DNA from: Artocarpus heterophyllus
Lineage: Eukaryota > Streptophyta > Magnoliopsida > Rosales > Moraceae
Reading direction: 5' to 3'
DNA length: 64,000 bases
Assembly (NCBI GenBank): GCA_025403435.1
Contig: CM046335.1
Coordinates: 4,989,101-5,053,100, forward strand
The notes beneath the pieces were generated by a model. That model was not told the origin of the DNA, made no database searches, and saw only the letters and a list, made by a program, of their open reading frames with translations. Below are positions 13,298-23,436 of the stretch, piece after piece. How positions within the stretch are numbered: position 1 is the first letter of the stretch; every line of letters begins with the position of its first letter. The translations under genes and the position numbers were made by a program.

Positions 13298-15832
13298 CTA
13301 AGCTTGGGTCTCATCCCAAGCTGGACCGTCATCGCCTCCTCCGCCGGCTGTACTCTGCTCGTCTCCGTCGCCATCGTCGTCTACTATGACAACCTCCTCG
13401 CCCTGTTGTTGCTGAGCAGTGCCTTGCTTGGGCTCGACTATGAGCGATCAGTCAAAGCCTTCAGCCTCAGGGTGTTGCCAGATCAGATGGTCCCAGAGGT
13501 TAGTCATGTCGAAGTAATAGTAGTCGACGTACTTTGGAGATGCCTTGAATTTATCCACGGCTTGTGCCTGGAGGCCAGGAAGCTCATCCAAATGTCATTG
13601 GTGGTCGGCCTGTAGAGCCACCAGTTGTACCTGGAGCCAAACAGCCTCATCCTTCGCCTCTCTAGCCTACCTCCAGGCCTCCTCGACCTTGGCCTTGGCT
13701 TTCCGAACTTCCTCATCGGCTTAAGAAAGAGAGTTCTTGGTTTGGTCTAGCTCAATGTTCTCAGCACCAAGCTTTTTATCGATGGCCAACTTCCTGAGGA
13801 ATGTCTTCTTGTGCATCTCCTTCTCCTTGTAGAGGTTCTTCATCTCGGTCGAGTGGATCATGTGCAAAATGGCACTTGTCTGAGGATAGCAAGACTTCAG
13901 CGCTCGACAGGATGATAAGGAAAAAAGGGATTAAAACCTCGAGTTGGATAAACACTTACAACGGCAACGGCACGAAAAGCTGTGTTGCACATGCTCTGAA
14001 AGTCCTCCCCTATGAGGTTCATGAAGAAATCATCCTGGGGCATCACATCCCCGAGACGCTCCAAGATGACTCCGCGGTAATTTGGGTGTCTCCTCTGTAG
14101 ATCCTAGGAAGAGACCCCAGCTGTGTCCTCGGCCGGCGTCTCCTTTAATGAAGCCCTGGTCAGCGGAGGCTGGGGTGGTGGCTTTTGGACTGTAATGAAA
14201 ACTTGCTTGGGTCGGGGGAGGAAGCTCCGTCCTCGGAGTTCCCTTACGTTTCCTCCCGACATCCACGGCCTTGTCTTTTTATTTCCTGAGGCTCTCCATA
14301 AGAGCTTATCTCTCAGTAATGCTGCTCGGCCGTGAAGGTATCTCTACAAGCCAAAGATTCCTGAGTTAAAATCGGGTCGGCGTAAAACAAACAAGTAACA
14401 AAATAAAAAACTCGAGACTGACCTCCAATCCAGAGTTGGCGAGATGGGTAAATGAGCCGAATCACGTCATCGAGGTCTTCATTTGCTACGGGTGGCCCCG
14501 CATTGAATGAGCTACTCGACGAGTCCTCGGAACTGGACGATGATGGCCCCCTCGTCGGCCACCCGGGTCAAAAAGTGCTCGGCCCCAAGACGTCTACGGC
14601 ACCAAGCCTGGCGACTGTGACCTGCCCGACAGACTGGGCAGGACGAACTGATGGGGGATTTATTCTACTGGGTTCCCCGAACCAGCCATAACGGGAAAGA
14701 GTTTCCTTCCCGAGAAGGAATGACTGTTGCCTAGTCGTCTCTAGCTTCTCAAATAGGTCTTCTATCGCCCTGATCACATGGCTTGGTGCCCAGGGCCTCT
14801 TGGACCACAAGTGCCCTTGTTCGAATGTCTTCGGCACATGTTGGTCACCAGGTATGGCCTCACCAGCTCGGGAGAGATAGTTGCCCCCGACGTAGAACCA
14901 CTCGTATTTCTAGAGCTTATCTGATTCGGGGTTGCCCAAGATAAAGTCCTTTCTGAAGCCAGTGACATAGTACCATTCGGACTACCGAGGTAGCTTCTTC
15001 ATCTTGTGCACTTGCTTGAAAGCTTCCAATGGCATCTCAGTGGCCCGGTGGTACTTCCATAACACGTACATCCCGATCAGTGACCTGTAGTTGTTCGGGT
15101 TTAGTTGAGCCGGGCACACATTAAAGTCATTAAGTGCCCGGCGCAGAAACAGGTGGAATAGGAGGCGCAACCCAGCCCTGAAAAACTCGACGTAGAGTGT
15201 AATAAACCCCTCAGGCAGCTCCAGTGGTGAATCATTTTCGTTGGGTAAAAGGAGAATCACGTCGTCCGGGATGTTGAACTCGACACGTAGATCCTCTAGC
15301 CGAGACTCTGTGATAGGACTAGTATACGCTACCGTTGAGGTTAGTCCAGGCCGTATCACCCTATACGTGGTCGCCCCCCGGACCCGGGTCATCAGGATCT
15401 GCTCTTCCTCTTAGATCTCGGGCTGCTCCGCCTCTTCCGCCACCCGCTCCTCGTTGGAAATATCCACCGTAATTACGCTCTCGACTTGGACTAGGGCATT
15501 GGTATCTCGACCGGATGTACTTGGGACATCGCCAGTCTCCTGAAGCTCGGCTTTCTCCTGGGCACTAACTCGGGAGGAGCCAGTAGTTGCCACCCCGATG
15601 TAAGGGTCCTGCTCCCTGCACGGCCTGATCGGTCTCTCCCCATCTAACAGATTCAAGAACTCCTCCTCAGGGATAGTCTGGGAGTCAACCCTCAAAATTT
15701 GCTCGAGCCGACCGACCCCTCTTATTCTGGGAACACACTCTCAATGTCGACTTTAGCAGTAGACGAGCTGTCCTTCGAACTGCTTTCTGACCAGGAAACA
15801 TTTATATCCTCTGAATCAGTGACGTCACTCAT
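13298..15832 (-). pseudogene. Antisense extra gene of the Tat-like element (Transposase_28-like), broken
   Basis: Transcribed opposite to gag-pol. An ATG at 15832 starts an acidic, serine-rich leader (MSDVTDSEDINV) that stops at 15722-15724. A shifted frame then continues from about 15695 to 14568 with three in-frame stops (15411-15413, near 14979, near 14907). Its core includes LPEGFITLYVEFFRAGLR, LNPNNYRSLIGMYVLWKY and SEWYYVTGF. This is the pattern of the plant 'putative gypsy type transposon' domain (Pfam Transposase_28), known as an antisense extra ORF in Tat elements. Further downstream are DVMPQDDFFMNLIGEDF and a coiled-coil-like region (MIHSTEMKNLYKEKEMHKK). The acidic tail contains VVIVDDDGDGDEQ and ends at TAG 13300-13298. 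A likely 80-bp intron lies at 13880-13959 (GTAAGTG...CCTCAG). The function of this family is unknown. Confidence 0.85.
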
Positions 15833-15976
15833 TTTTGCGCTCCTCAGGAAATTACCTTGGGCTATGGTAGCTTGGGAATTTTAAGTGTTCGGGTGAATCA
15901 CTACAGCTCAGTAGCTAAAAAACTCTTTAGGTGTGAAAATTTGACTTTAGTTGTATGAAATCAACAGAAATGAAGG

Positions 15977-15988
15977 CCCTATTTATAG
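15977..15988 (-). promoter_or_regulatory. Antisense TATA box upstream of the antisense gene
   Basis: Read on the minus strand this is CTATAAATAGGG, a near-consensus plant TATA box, about 145 bp upstream of the antisense ATG at 15832. It lies inside the element, between the antisense gene and the 3' LTR. It would let the antisense gene be transcribed independently of the LTR promoter. The placement supports this; transcription itself is inferred. Confidence 0.6.
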
Positions 15989-16214
15989 CCATTTCAGGTG
16001 GGAAATCTGGGCGCAAAAAATGAAGAGGCACCATTATTACGCCTGTCAGGTGACACAGTCGACCGCGGTGCGACACGTGTCCCCCGGTTGACCTGCGTGA
16101 CCTTTCGCCTCACCCCTCTTCGAAGTGCCGTTTGGTCTTTTTTCTTCCAGCCGACCTCACCGACTCGACGTAGTCCACTCGGCTGGACACCGACTAGGTG
16201 AACTGTGGGGCTAA

Positions 16215-16854
16215 TGTTGAGGGTGACGTTGGCGCCACCGTCGAAGAAACAAACTTTGGTGGTCGGCTAAATAGCTCGGCAGAGCCCCTAGGGAACACGC
16301 TATCGACCCAATGCGACGTGCGCACTGTCCGAGGTGCTTCTCAAGGCCTCTGAGGCTGCACCTCAAGCAGGATGCCACGTCGGATTATGCACTAGCTCAG
16401 GTTGGATTAATCTTACTCACAAGCGAATTACTACTCGTCACTACAGGCTGACAAACGACAAATAACTCACCGTCCGATGGAATCTAATCCATCAACGGGG
16501 GAACGTGACACTTGTCACTAACTGCCTGACACGCCTTGATGTGACGCCCGTGTTGTGGACAAAACCCATCTGACACTCGGTCCAAGTAGTAACCTATAAA
16601 TAGGATGCATTTATTGCATTCTAGAGAGAGGGACTCATTTCCACCTAACAAGCTCCTGTCCTCTGTCGAGCAACCCCTTGCCTTGAGCATCGGAGAGCCC
16701 TTCTTCTTTGACTGAATCCTTACTCTAGCCTCCTAAGCGCCCCTCCTCTTATTGCAGGTACAACGGGCCGGGCAGAGACGAGCCGGGGAAGAGTGAGACC
16801 GTGCGCAGCCGCACGCGGTGTTGATCTGACGCCGGGTCACGGTAAGCATCAACA
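16215..16854 (+). repeat. 3' LTR of the Tat-like element
   Basis: 640 bp, TGTTGAGG...ATCAACA, followed by the target duplication ATATG at 16855-16859. It is preceded by a short purine stretch (GTGGGG, 16205-16210) at the expected polypurine-tract position. It keeps more CG dinucleotides near its 3' end than the 5' copy. TATA box at 16595-16602. Confidence 0.95.
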
Positions 16855-17307
16855 ATATGTTTTTCAACTTTAATTAAAAATTTCCTAAATTAAATGAGCT
16901 TTAGCACCGTTGTTCCTGTTCCTTTTTTAGTTCTTTTTTAGATAGACATGTCTATACATTTTTAATCGTTAAATGTTGTTAAATATATATATGTATATAT
17001 ATTATAAATATTTGATAGTTAAAAGACAAAATCTTATGGATTAATTTTTTTTTTTTGGATATCCACCAAAAAATATACATTCTTTTTTAAAACTTTTGAA
17101 TTCATCTAAGAGTACCGAGAAAAAAAAAAAAAAAAACAAGTGCAAAGGACAGGGACTTTTCAACTAGAAAGCGAAGTTATCATAAACAACAAAACTCCTT
17201 TTTTCTAAGCTCACATAAATTGTAATTTTGGTGTTTTTGTTTTTGAAATATCAAATAAACCTAACCACTAATTCTCAGTTGGGTTAAAATTTGAGACAAA
17301 CATGCAG

Positions 17308-17470
17308 GTATTTGATAAGCATGGTTAGAGCCAACCTTTTATTTGTCAAATAGTATAAAGTTTTCGCATATTACAGTAAAAAATAAAAAGTTGCTACAAT
17401 GTAAAACTCTTATATACTACAATGTTTTGAACCAAAAAGTTTGTTTTTAACTATGCTTGCTAAACATACA
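17308..17470. repeat. GTGTTTGG/GCTACAGTGTAAAGCTC repeat family, copy 1
   Basis: Imperfect inverted ends: GTATTTGATAAGCATGGTTA on the left, and the right end reads GTATGTTTAGCAAGCATAGT on the other strand. The interior carries two degenerate copies of the family core, TTGCTACAATGTAAAACTCT among them. Non-coding, MITE-like. Confidence 0.6.
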
Positions 17471-18780
17471 AGCAAAATTTTTTGTAGGATTTGAAACTTT
17501 GCCATTTAACTTCAACATAACAACATTAAAGACTTTAATATCGTAAAGCTTTTCATCCATAGTAATAATATACAAAACTATTTAAAATTATTGTTGTAAG
17601 TACACTTTTCTATGTTTTAAAACTTGCAATAATAACCAATAAAAATCATTGTTGAGAAAATTTATAAAAAAAAAGTTTTTGTCAGTTTGGTTGTTAAGGA
17701 CACAAAACTAATGACCAAGATAGTGTTTAGAAACAAAATTAGAATTAAATGTTACAACTTAAACATTATAATGTGTAAGTACTTTACGTTATAGCATGTT
17801 AGAATTTAAAGTTCCAATTAACTTCCAAAACTAAACTCAAACCGTTCAAAAAAAGCTTAGCAAAAAAAACCAAAACAGGCTAATAATTCAAAAATATAAA
17901 TAATTTGCTTTGTTTTGATTGGATTGGTCGGTTTCCACCTTTTTTTTTTTTTTCCAACATCCACTATATAAATTTAAAAAAAGAAACTCATAAATCAACA
18001 AAATATTATGGGACGAATCACAGTGACACTGCCTATGTTTTGCGGAAACTACAAAAGCACATGCACAAATAAATTGCCTTACGCCCTGTTTATTTGACCG
18101 GTCCAATCTTTTTCGGCCCAATTTAAACGATCATTACAGTTTAAATTGATATTTGATAAAATATTTTATTTGAACTAAATTGATAGTTCAAACTAAACTA
18201 AACTGTCCAACTTAAAGTTCAAATCCCTCCTTCCACTTTAACATTTTGAACCAATATTAAAAAGTGATTTCACTTCTATAAATTTATATTTTTAATTTAA
18301 CACTATTATTTCATATTATTTTTAATTAAATAACTTCTTTTTACATATTTTATATTTATTTTTTAATTAAATAATTTTTTATGTTTCAAATTAAAGTTTT
18401 CAATACTCATCTAAACATATTGGATATCTTGTTTAAATAAATGCTTAAACTACATATCAAAATGCTAATTTAGATTACTGTCTAAACTACACAATTTGGA
18501 TTTTTTTTGTCCGAACAAGAAAGATTCAAACTAACACAATTTAAACCAATGAACCAAATGAGGCATCAATCCTAGGTTTAAGTTTTTTTATTTATTTTTT
18601 TTCTTTCGCCAACTATTATGATTTCCTCCCCATCGGCATCTCACTCCATGATGCCAACCTCTGGTAAGAGCCCAGCCACGCATTGTTATTGGACAAATTA
18701 TGATAGGGGTGATTGCAAAGCCCGGTCTTATAATTTTATTATTATCTATTTACTTTTATTGTTATAAAATTTATCTTGAG
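17471..18780. other. AT-rich intergenic DNA, no gene seen
   Basis: Contains a very degenerate possible further copy of the short repeat family near 17690-17890. A fragment from about 18080 to 18570 has ends reading CCTGTTTATTTG and CCAAATGAGG, suggestive of an old small inverted-repeat element. No coding sequence recognised. Confidence 0.5.
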
Positions 18781-18782
18781 AA

Positions 18783-18947
18783 AATAATTTAAACTATTAG
18801 TTTAGATATGAAAACTGTAGCACATAAAAATTTTACATTACAGCTTTTTACTGTAACATGTGAGAGTTTTACACTGTTTGTAGTTCAAACCATTAGTTTA
18901 AATTACTCTTCCAAACTCTCTATCAGAAGCTATACCCAACACTCTTT
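18783..18947. repeat. Short repeat family, copy 2
   Basis: Inverted arms: AATAATTTAAACTATTAGTT at 18783, matched on the other strand by GTAATTTAAACTAATGGTTT from about 18907. The core contains CTGTAACATGTGAGAGTTTT, the reverse-strand form of the family core. Confidence 0.6.
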
Positions 18948-19581
18948 AAATTTGAACATTAAAAAATTAGACATGGTGGCTTTTTAAAAATAAATAGCCA
19001 TATACCCTTTGAAAATTAAGAAAACGGCCCCTCCTCATTAACTATAAAGTCAAAATAAAAAAATAACCTTTATTAAATATTAATCAGGTATAGTACAACA
19101 ATGATGTATTCTAGTATATTAGTGTTAAACTCGAGTACATCAGTAATAAATTAATGATATAATATAGTACATCAATGATAAACTTAGGTATATCAGTGAT
19201 AAATTCAACATATATTGAATTAGAAAGTACAAAAATTAGTTGTAAGTATAGTTTATCAATGATGTACCGCACTCAACAGATATATATTCGTAAAACTCAA
19301 CAATGATTTTTGAGAAAGTTGCCTAGAGAGACGGAAAGAGAGGGATTGAAATAGAATGTGTTTGCTTTGCTCAAAGTTTGACGACTGCTAGGATCAAAAT
19401 AATAGAGCTTGTTGTAAAGACGTTTTAGTCTTTTTAGTCCCATTACTTGATTAAGAGAGGAGTTCGTAGTTCATTTCTCTAATTTTGAAAAAGTTGGAAT
19501 ATATACTTAAAAAATAAGAGAAAAGCAACCGTTTTTGCCCAAATATGTTTTACATTTTGCTCTCACCTATGCATATTGAGA
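18948..19581. other. AT-rich intergenic DNA, no gene seen
   Basis: The part from about 19090 to 19290 contains repeated words such as ATCAGTGATAAATTC, ATCAATGATAAACTTAGG and TACATCAGTAATAAATT. It looks like a degenerate short-period tandem repeat (roughly 20-35 bp). Nothing coding. Confidence 0.45.
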
Positions 19582-19764
19582 CCGAATTTAACACTTAAAA
19601 AGTCCATTTTGCCATAAAAGCAAGAAGTATGGTCATTTAGGACCTGTAGAGATCATATATGGGGAAAGCCCAATCCGAATTTAACAAAAGAGTCCAATTT
19701 GCCTTAAAAGCAAGAAGTGTGGTCATTTAGGACCTGTAGAAATCATATATGGGGAAAGCCCATC
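19582..19764. repeat. Two tandem ~90-bp repeats
   Basis: Unit 1 starts CCGAATTTAACACTTAAAAA at 19582 and unit 2 CCGAATTTAACAAAAGAGTC at 19675. The blocks TAAAAGCAAGAAGT, GGTCATTTAGGACCTGTAGA and ATCATATATGGGGAAAGCCC are shared almost base for base, so the duplication is recent. A TATA-like CCATAAATAAGAC follows near 19780, but the ATG at 19873 opens only a 13-codon frame. Confidence 0.85.
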
Positions 19765-20470
19765 AAATTCCTCGGCGCTTTTACACCATAAATAAGACTT
19801 GTGGCACAGTTTGTTCCTCTGTGTTAAGTTCTTTGTGTAAACTCAATCACCATACTCTAGATTTATCCTTTAATGGCGTTCTGTGAAGATATTTTTTATT
19901 TGCTTATTCTTTAATTCAAGAAGATAATACCTTCGGTTTAGACGTAGCATGTGACCGAAACTGTGAATATTTAGAAACAAAAAATATAAGCTCAGAAACA
20001 AAAGAATGGAAGTGAAGTTAAAAGGGTTCGTTTTGAAAATCAGTTAGAACATCAAGTTGAAACCTAAATATTATAACATATGAGTGTTTTATAATGCAAC
20101 AAATAAAACTTATAATTTAAACGTATTCCAAGATAAAATGATAAGAATGAAAGTGTGTTTCCTTTTTTTCTTTAAGTAGTCATCTCTGAAGCAGTAAATA
20201 TAGACCACGCTAGCTCTTTTTTTTCTTTAAGCCAACCAGGCCTAGGTTTTGGGTCCTTTATATATATGCTACAAAATTAAAGTTTGGATCATATTACTAA
20301 AAAAATATATAATTTTAAATAATATCATGTCGTATCATTACATGTATTTTAAAATACCAAACATATCCCTTGGATGGTATCCAACATTATTACCATCCGT
20401 ATCTGTATCCGTATCAATGTAGTTGTCAGCCAGTATCTAGTGGTATCCATGTAGTTACCGGCTGATATCT
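19765..20470. other. AT-rich intergenic DNA, no gene seen
   Basis: A degenerate member of the short repeat family may lie near 20040-20110. Around 20365-20470 the word GTATCC/TATCTG recurs several times (GGTATCC, CCGTATCTGTATCCGTATC), a small degenerate tandem repeat. No gene recognised. Confidence 0.45.
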
Positions 20471-21010
20471 GTCAGAAACCGCCATTTCCGGCGGCGACAA
20501 CCAACAAAAGAAAAAAAAAAAGCAGCAAAACATACTATTCATAAAAATGACTCAAAAATTTAGAAAAATAAAAAGCCACAAATATACATACAAATCACAC
20601 AAATATTTTCAAAATCTGAAGATCTAATGTTCTCTAAAAAAATGGTCAATCTCCCAGCACGGGGGACATATCTCCAGCACCTCCCGTGGCTACCGCGGCA
20701 GGAGTACGGATCATCCCGCCTGTGGAGGAGCTATGATCGACAACCTCCCCTAGCCACCGCCCACGGAATTACAAATCACTGTAACGACACATTCTGACGT
20801 AAGGGAACTCAGATCCGCAACAAATGTCCTTTGTTGTTGTCAAATCACAACTGTTTTCCATGGTCGTTGTGGTCGCGAGGGGAAAGATTTCCCGTCTCAC
20901 GGAGTAGACGAACTTCTAGCAGAGCGACGAGAAGATCGGTGATCTTCGTTGGAGGCACAACCGGCAACTAAGTTCGAAGAGGGACAAGACGAAGCGAGAG
21001 AGAGAAGCGA
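20471..21010. other. GC-rich island, possible decayed promoter/first exon
   Basis: This stretch is much richer in GC than its surroundings and has many CGs. On the minus strand a CT-rich leader (about 21010-20930) precedes an ATG near 20861. That start opens only a 31-codon frame (MENSCDLTTTKDICC...) with no family resemblance. It may be a lost gene's first exon, a non-coding transcript or an unrecognised transposon end. Confidence 0.35.
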
Positions 21011-21084
21011 AGGGCTTGATAAGCTGGTGAAGAATATTTTACTTTTCTGCTAATTCATGTGTGTGGCATGCAATGTAAAGGTTT

Positions 21085-21218
21085 TTTAACGCATGGCAAA
21101 GTCAACCTCACTTTAAGACGGTAAATTTACACGTGACTCTATCATAAGATACATAGTTTGAATTCCTCGACCTAAGGCAGGAGAATAAAAAGTCTTTTAC
21201 AGTTCTTCCAAAAAAAAT
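21085..21218 (+). mobile_element. Possible SINE-like fragment
   Basis: A B-box-like AGTTTGAATTCC at about 21156-21167 lies 50-60 bp after a weak A-box-like GCATGGCAAAGTC. The segment ends TTCTTCC followed by a poly-A/TA run. This is the layout of tRNA-derived plant SINEs, but the boxes are degenerate and no target duplication is clear. Confidence 0.3.
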
Positions 21219-22839
21219 ATATATATATAGCTAGGCTCTATAATTTGCACCATGGATCCGAAATCTTTTCTAGCTCACATTCTAATTTCGTATTCAATAA
21301 CATTTAGGCAATGTCATATTCTATTCATTCTCACTTAACGCTTAGTTTGAGTGCTTGGATCTGTTGGAGAGGCGAAGTCTTTGGCCTCATAGGCCGAATA
21401 GATGAAGTTGAAACACCACAATGATCATACCTTCGATTATGCTGACCAACTCTTAGCCAGTCATTTACTAAGCCAACCACTACTCAGCAAACTTGCTTGC
21501 ACCATAGACCGAATTCATACCATGGTCTGGCCGGTCTTCTCAGACCCCGAGCAAGTCAATGCCCATGCTAGGCCAATACTTATAACCCTGCAGGGTTGGC
21601 TTGCCTACCAATGGCCACACACAACTTAAGCTACCATGTGGCCAAATCTCTATCGTCCATTGGGGAACATCCTCCTTTGGGACACTTCTCTTGCGGTCTT
21701 ATCTCACTCATCCTCACCGGAGGGCATAGAGTGGGTACTGATTTCCCCACATTTCTTTACCTTCCTGCCGCTTCTCTTCCACCAACCCTCTTCATCTGTT
21801 CATCAATAGCTCCAACTAAATTACTGTTAATGATTTAGGGGAAAAAAGAGTTGGTGCTCTTTAGCCAAAAAAAAAAAAAAACACACATATGTATATAGGT
21901 GAGTGAGTTTGTTTGTTTGTTTTTTTTTTTTTTTTTTACTAAAGAGGTATAAAGTGCATGGGCTATGTTTTTCCCAAAGACGTCCTATCACAGCATTCAA
22001 GTTTTCAGATTAGTCGAGTACTATCTTTATGTATAACCTCATATTGTTTATGTTAAAACATTTGGTTCCAACTAAGTTTTCCAAACACCCTAATAAATAA
22101 TTCTTGTTAAAGTTTGCGCTACTTATGCTTTCTATCCAATTTGACCCTCGTTTCTCATAGTATAAGACCAAATTTATAGAATATTCAAGGGCGCAAACAA
22201 AGTCTAACAAAATTCATTCACAAAAGCCGAAAAGGAAATCATGATCCTGACTCCCTCTCCCTCTCTAATTTCTGTTTCTCGTTATAGGTCTTGTCATTTC
22301 AACTGTTCTATGGCCTCAGCGAACGAACACGAAGGCTAAAAGGAACACCCTTGTCCTCTTACTCTCCATAACCAGAGTGAATAGTAATGAACTTGCATGC
22401 TTTCTCTCATGCTTCAGCAGTGTTTGACTCGAGGCGCCAATAGTAAGACTCGTATGAGAGAATGCTCTAAAAGTATGCATGGAAAGGTAAAAACACGAAA
22501 GCCAACTTTCAAGAAGAGCGATAAAATTCAAAAATGGGGCGATCAAAACATTTGTAAAAGGATTCGTTCCGGTTGATTGAGCAGGGTATTTGTGGTATCA
22601 TACCATATTACCAGCAATAACTCACCTGTCACTGCCTACTTTGAGCTTGTGGTAGTCTATCGCGTTACATATTGTAATATTTTGTCTTGTTGATGTTATT
22701 CTTATGTATTAGCATAGGTATTAGTCCATCATGTACCGGACGGTATTCTACCATGTTACTGGCAATTTCTTTCTAAAACACAATTAGTTGAAACCAATAT
22801 TGGTTAGAATCTGTGACAATTATAAATCTTTTGAAGCAA
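21219..22839. other. Intergenic DNA, no gene seen
   Basis: Open frames at 21402-21838 do not resemble known proteins. Poly-A (21870-21884) and poly-T (21921-21938) runs are present. From about 22560 the sequence may already belong to the LTR-like fragment that ends at 23029. Confidence 0.45.
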
Positions 22840-23029
22840 AGGGTTAAGAAAGAGTGAGTTGTGTAGTCTCGAATCGCTTGAGAATGGTTTATAAGTAGCG
22901 GTTTATAAATAAGGACACCATCTCCTAATGGCATGAGGCCTTTTGGGGTAAATCTTAAGAGCAAAACTGTGCAGGCTTAAACTCAAAGTGGACAATATCA
23001 TATCAAGTAGAGGTACGGGTCGTTACAAA
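22840..23029 (+). repeat. LTR-like 3' end fragment ending GGGTCGTTACA
   Basis: Contains GGACACCATCTCCTAATGGC, GAGGCCTTTTGGGGTAA, GTGGACAATATCATATC and the terminal ACGGGTCGTTACA. I recall this order of short blocks as a widely dispersed plant LTR/TRIM-type terminal module. No matching left end (expected TGTAACGACCC) was found, so this is a fragment or solo relic. Confidence 0.4.
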
Positions 23030-23436
23030 ACAAAAAAAAAAAAAGAGTTTGAACCACAATTCATAGTTTGAACTTGTGTTTGGTAAATTGGTCAAAATAT
23101 TAGTTTCAGTTAATTTGTCTCTTAAAAAATGAGTTGGAACTATAATTTTTAATTTGAACGATGAATAAGCCAAATAGTAGTTTTAGTTTGAAATTAAGAA
23201 AAAAACAACAACAGTTAGAAATTGACTCTCCCAAAAAAACGTTAAGATAAATTCTTTAGCAAAATTGAACTTTTCCAAGGAGGACTGTAGCTACCATGAT
23301 CTAGTCGGATCTATGCACTAGAGCCAACTCTAGCAACCCACGATTTGTAAATGTTCGAGCTCCGGAGATGTAACTAGCTAGTCACAATGTTGCGAGCATC
23401 TCAAAATAACAAAACCCACCTTATGTTGGAAAATCA

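Larger units (their letters stand above)
6040..16854 (+). mobile_element. Ty3/gypsy Tat-like LTR retrotransposon, full length but defective
   Basis: A 10.8-kb element with LTRs at 6040-6676 and 16215-16854, each beginning TGTTGA and ending ATCAACA. It is flanked by an exact 5-bp target-site duplication, ATATG, at 6035-6039 and 16855-16859. The order is LTR, gag, protease, reverse transcriptase, RNase H, integrase, a spacer, an antisense extra gene, then LTR. Integrase lies after RNase H, which defines Ty3/gypsy. No chromodomain is seen, and the DNGSS protease motif plus the antisense Transposase_28-like gene point to the Tat lineage. All genes carry stops or frameshifts, so autonomous movement is not expected. 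The bases after the 5' LTR (6677-6700, with CGCTAGAAGGAGGG) should be the primer binding site, but I could not match them to a tRNA. The interior is visibly richer in GC than the flanks. Confidence 0.96.

Noticed and set aside
23424..23436. TGTTGGAAAATCA as the left end of the solo LTR
   Set aside because: Flanking pentamers (CCTTA and AATCA) do not match; starting at 23437 gives an exact AATCA duplication.
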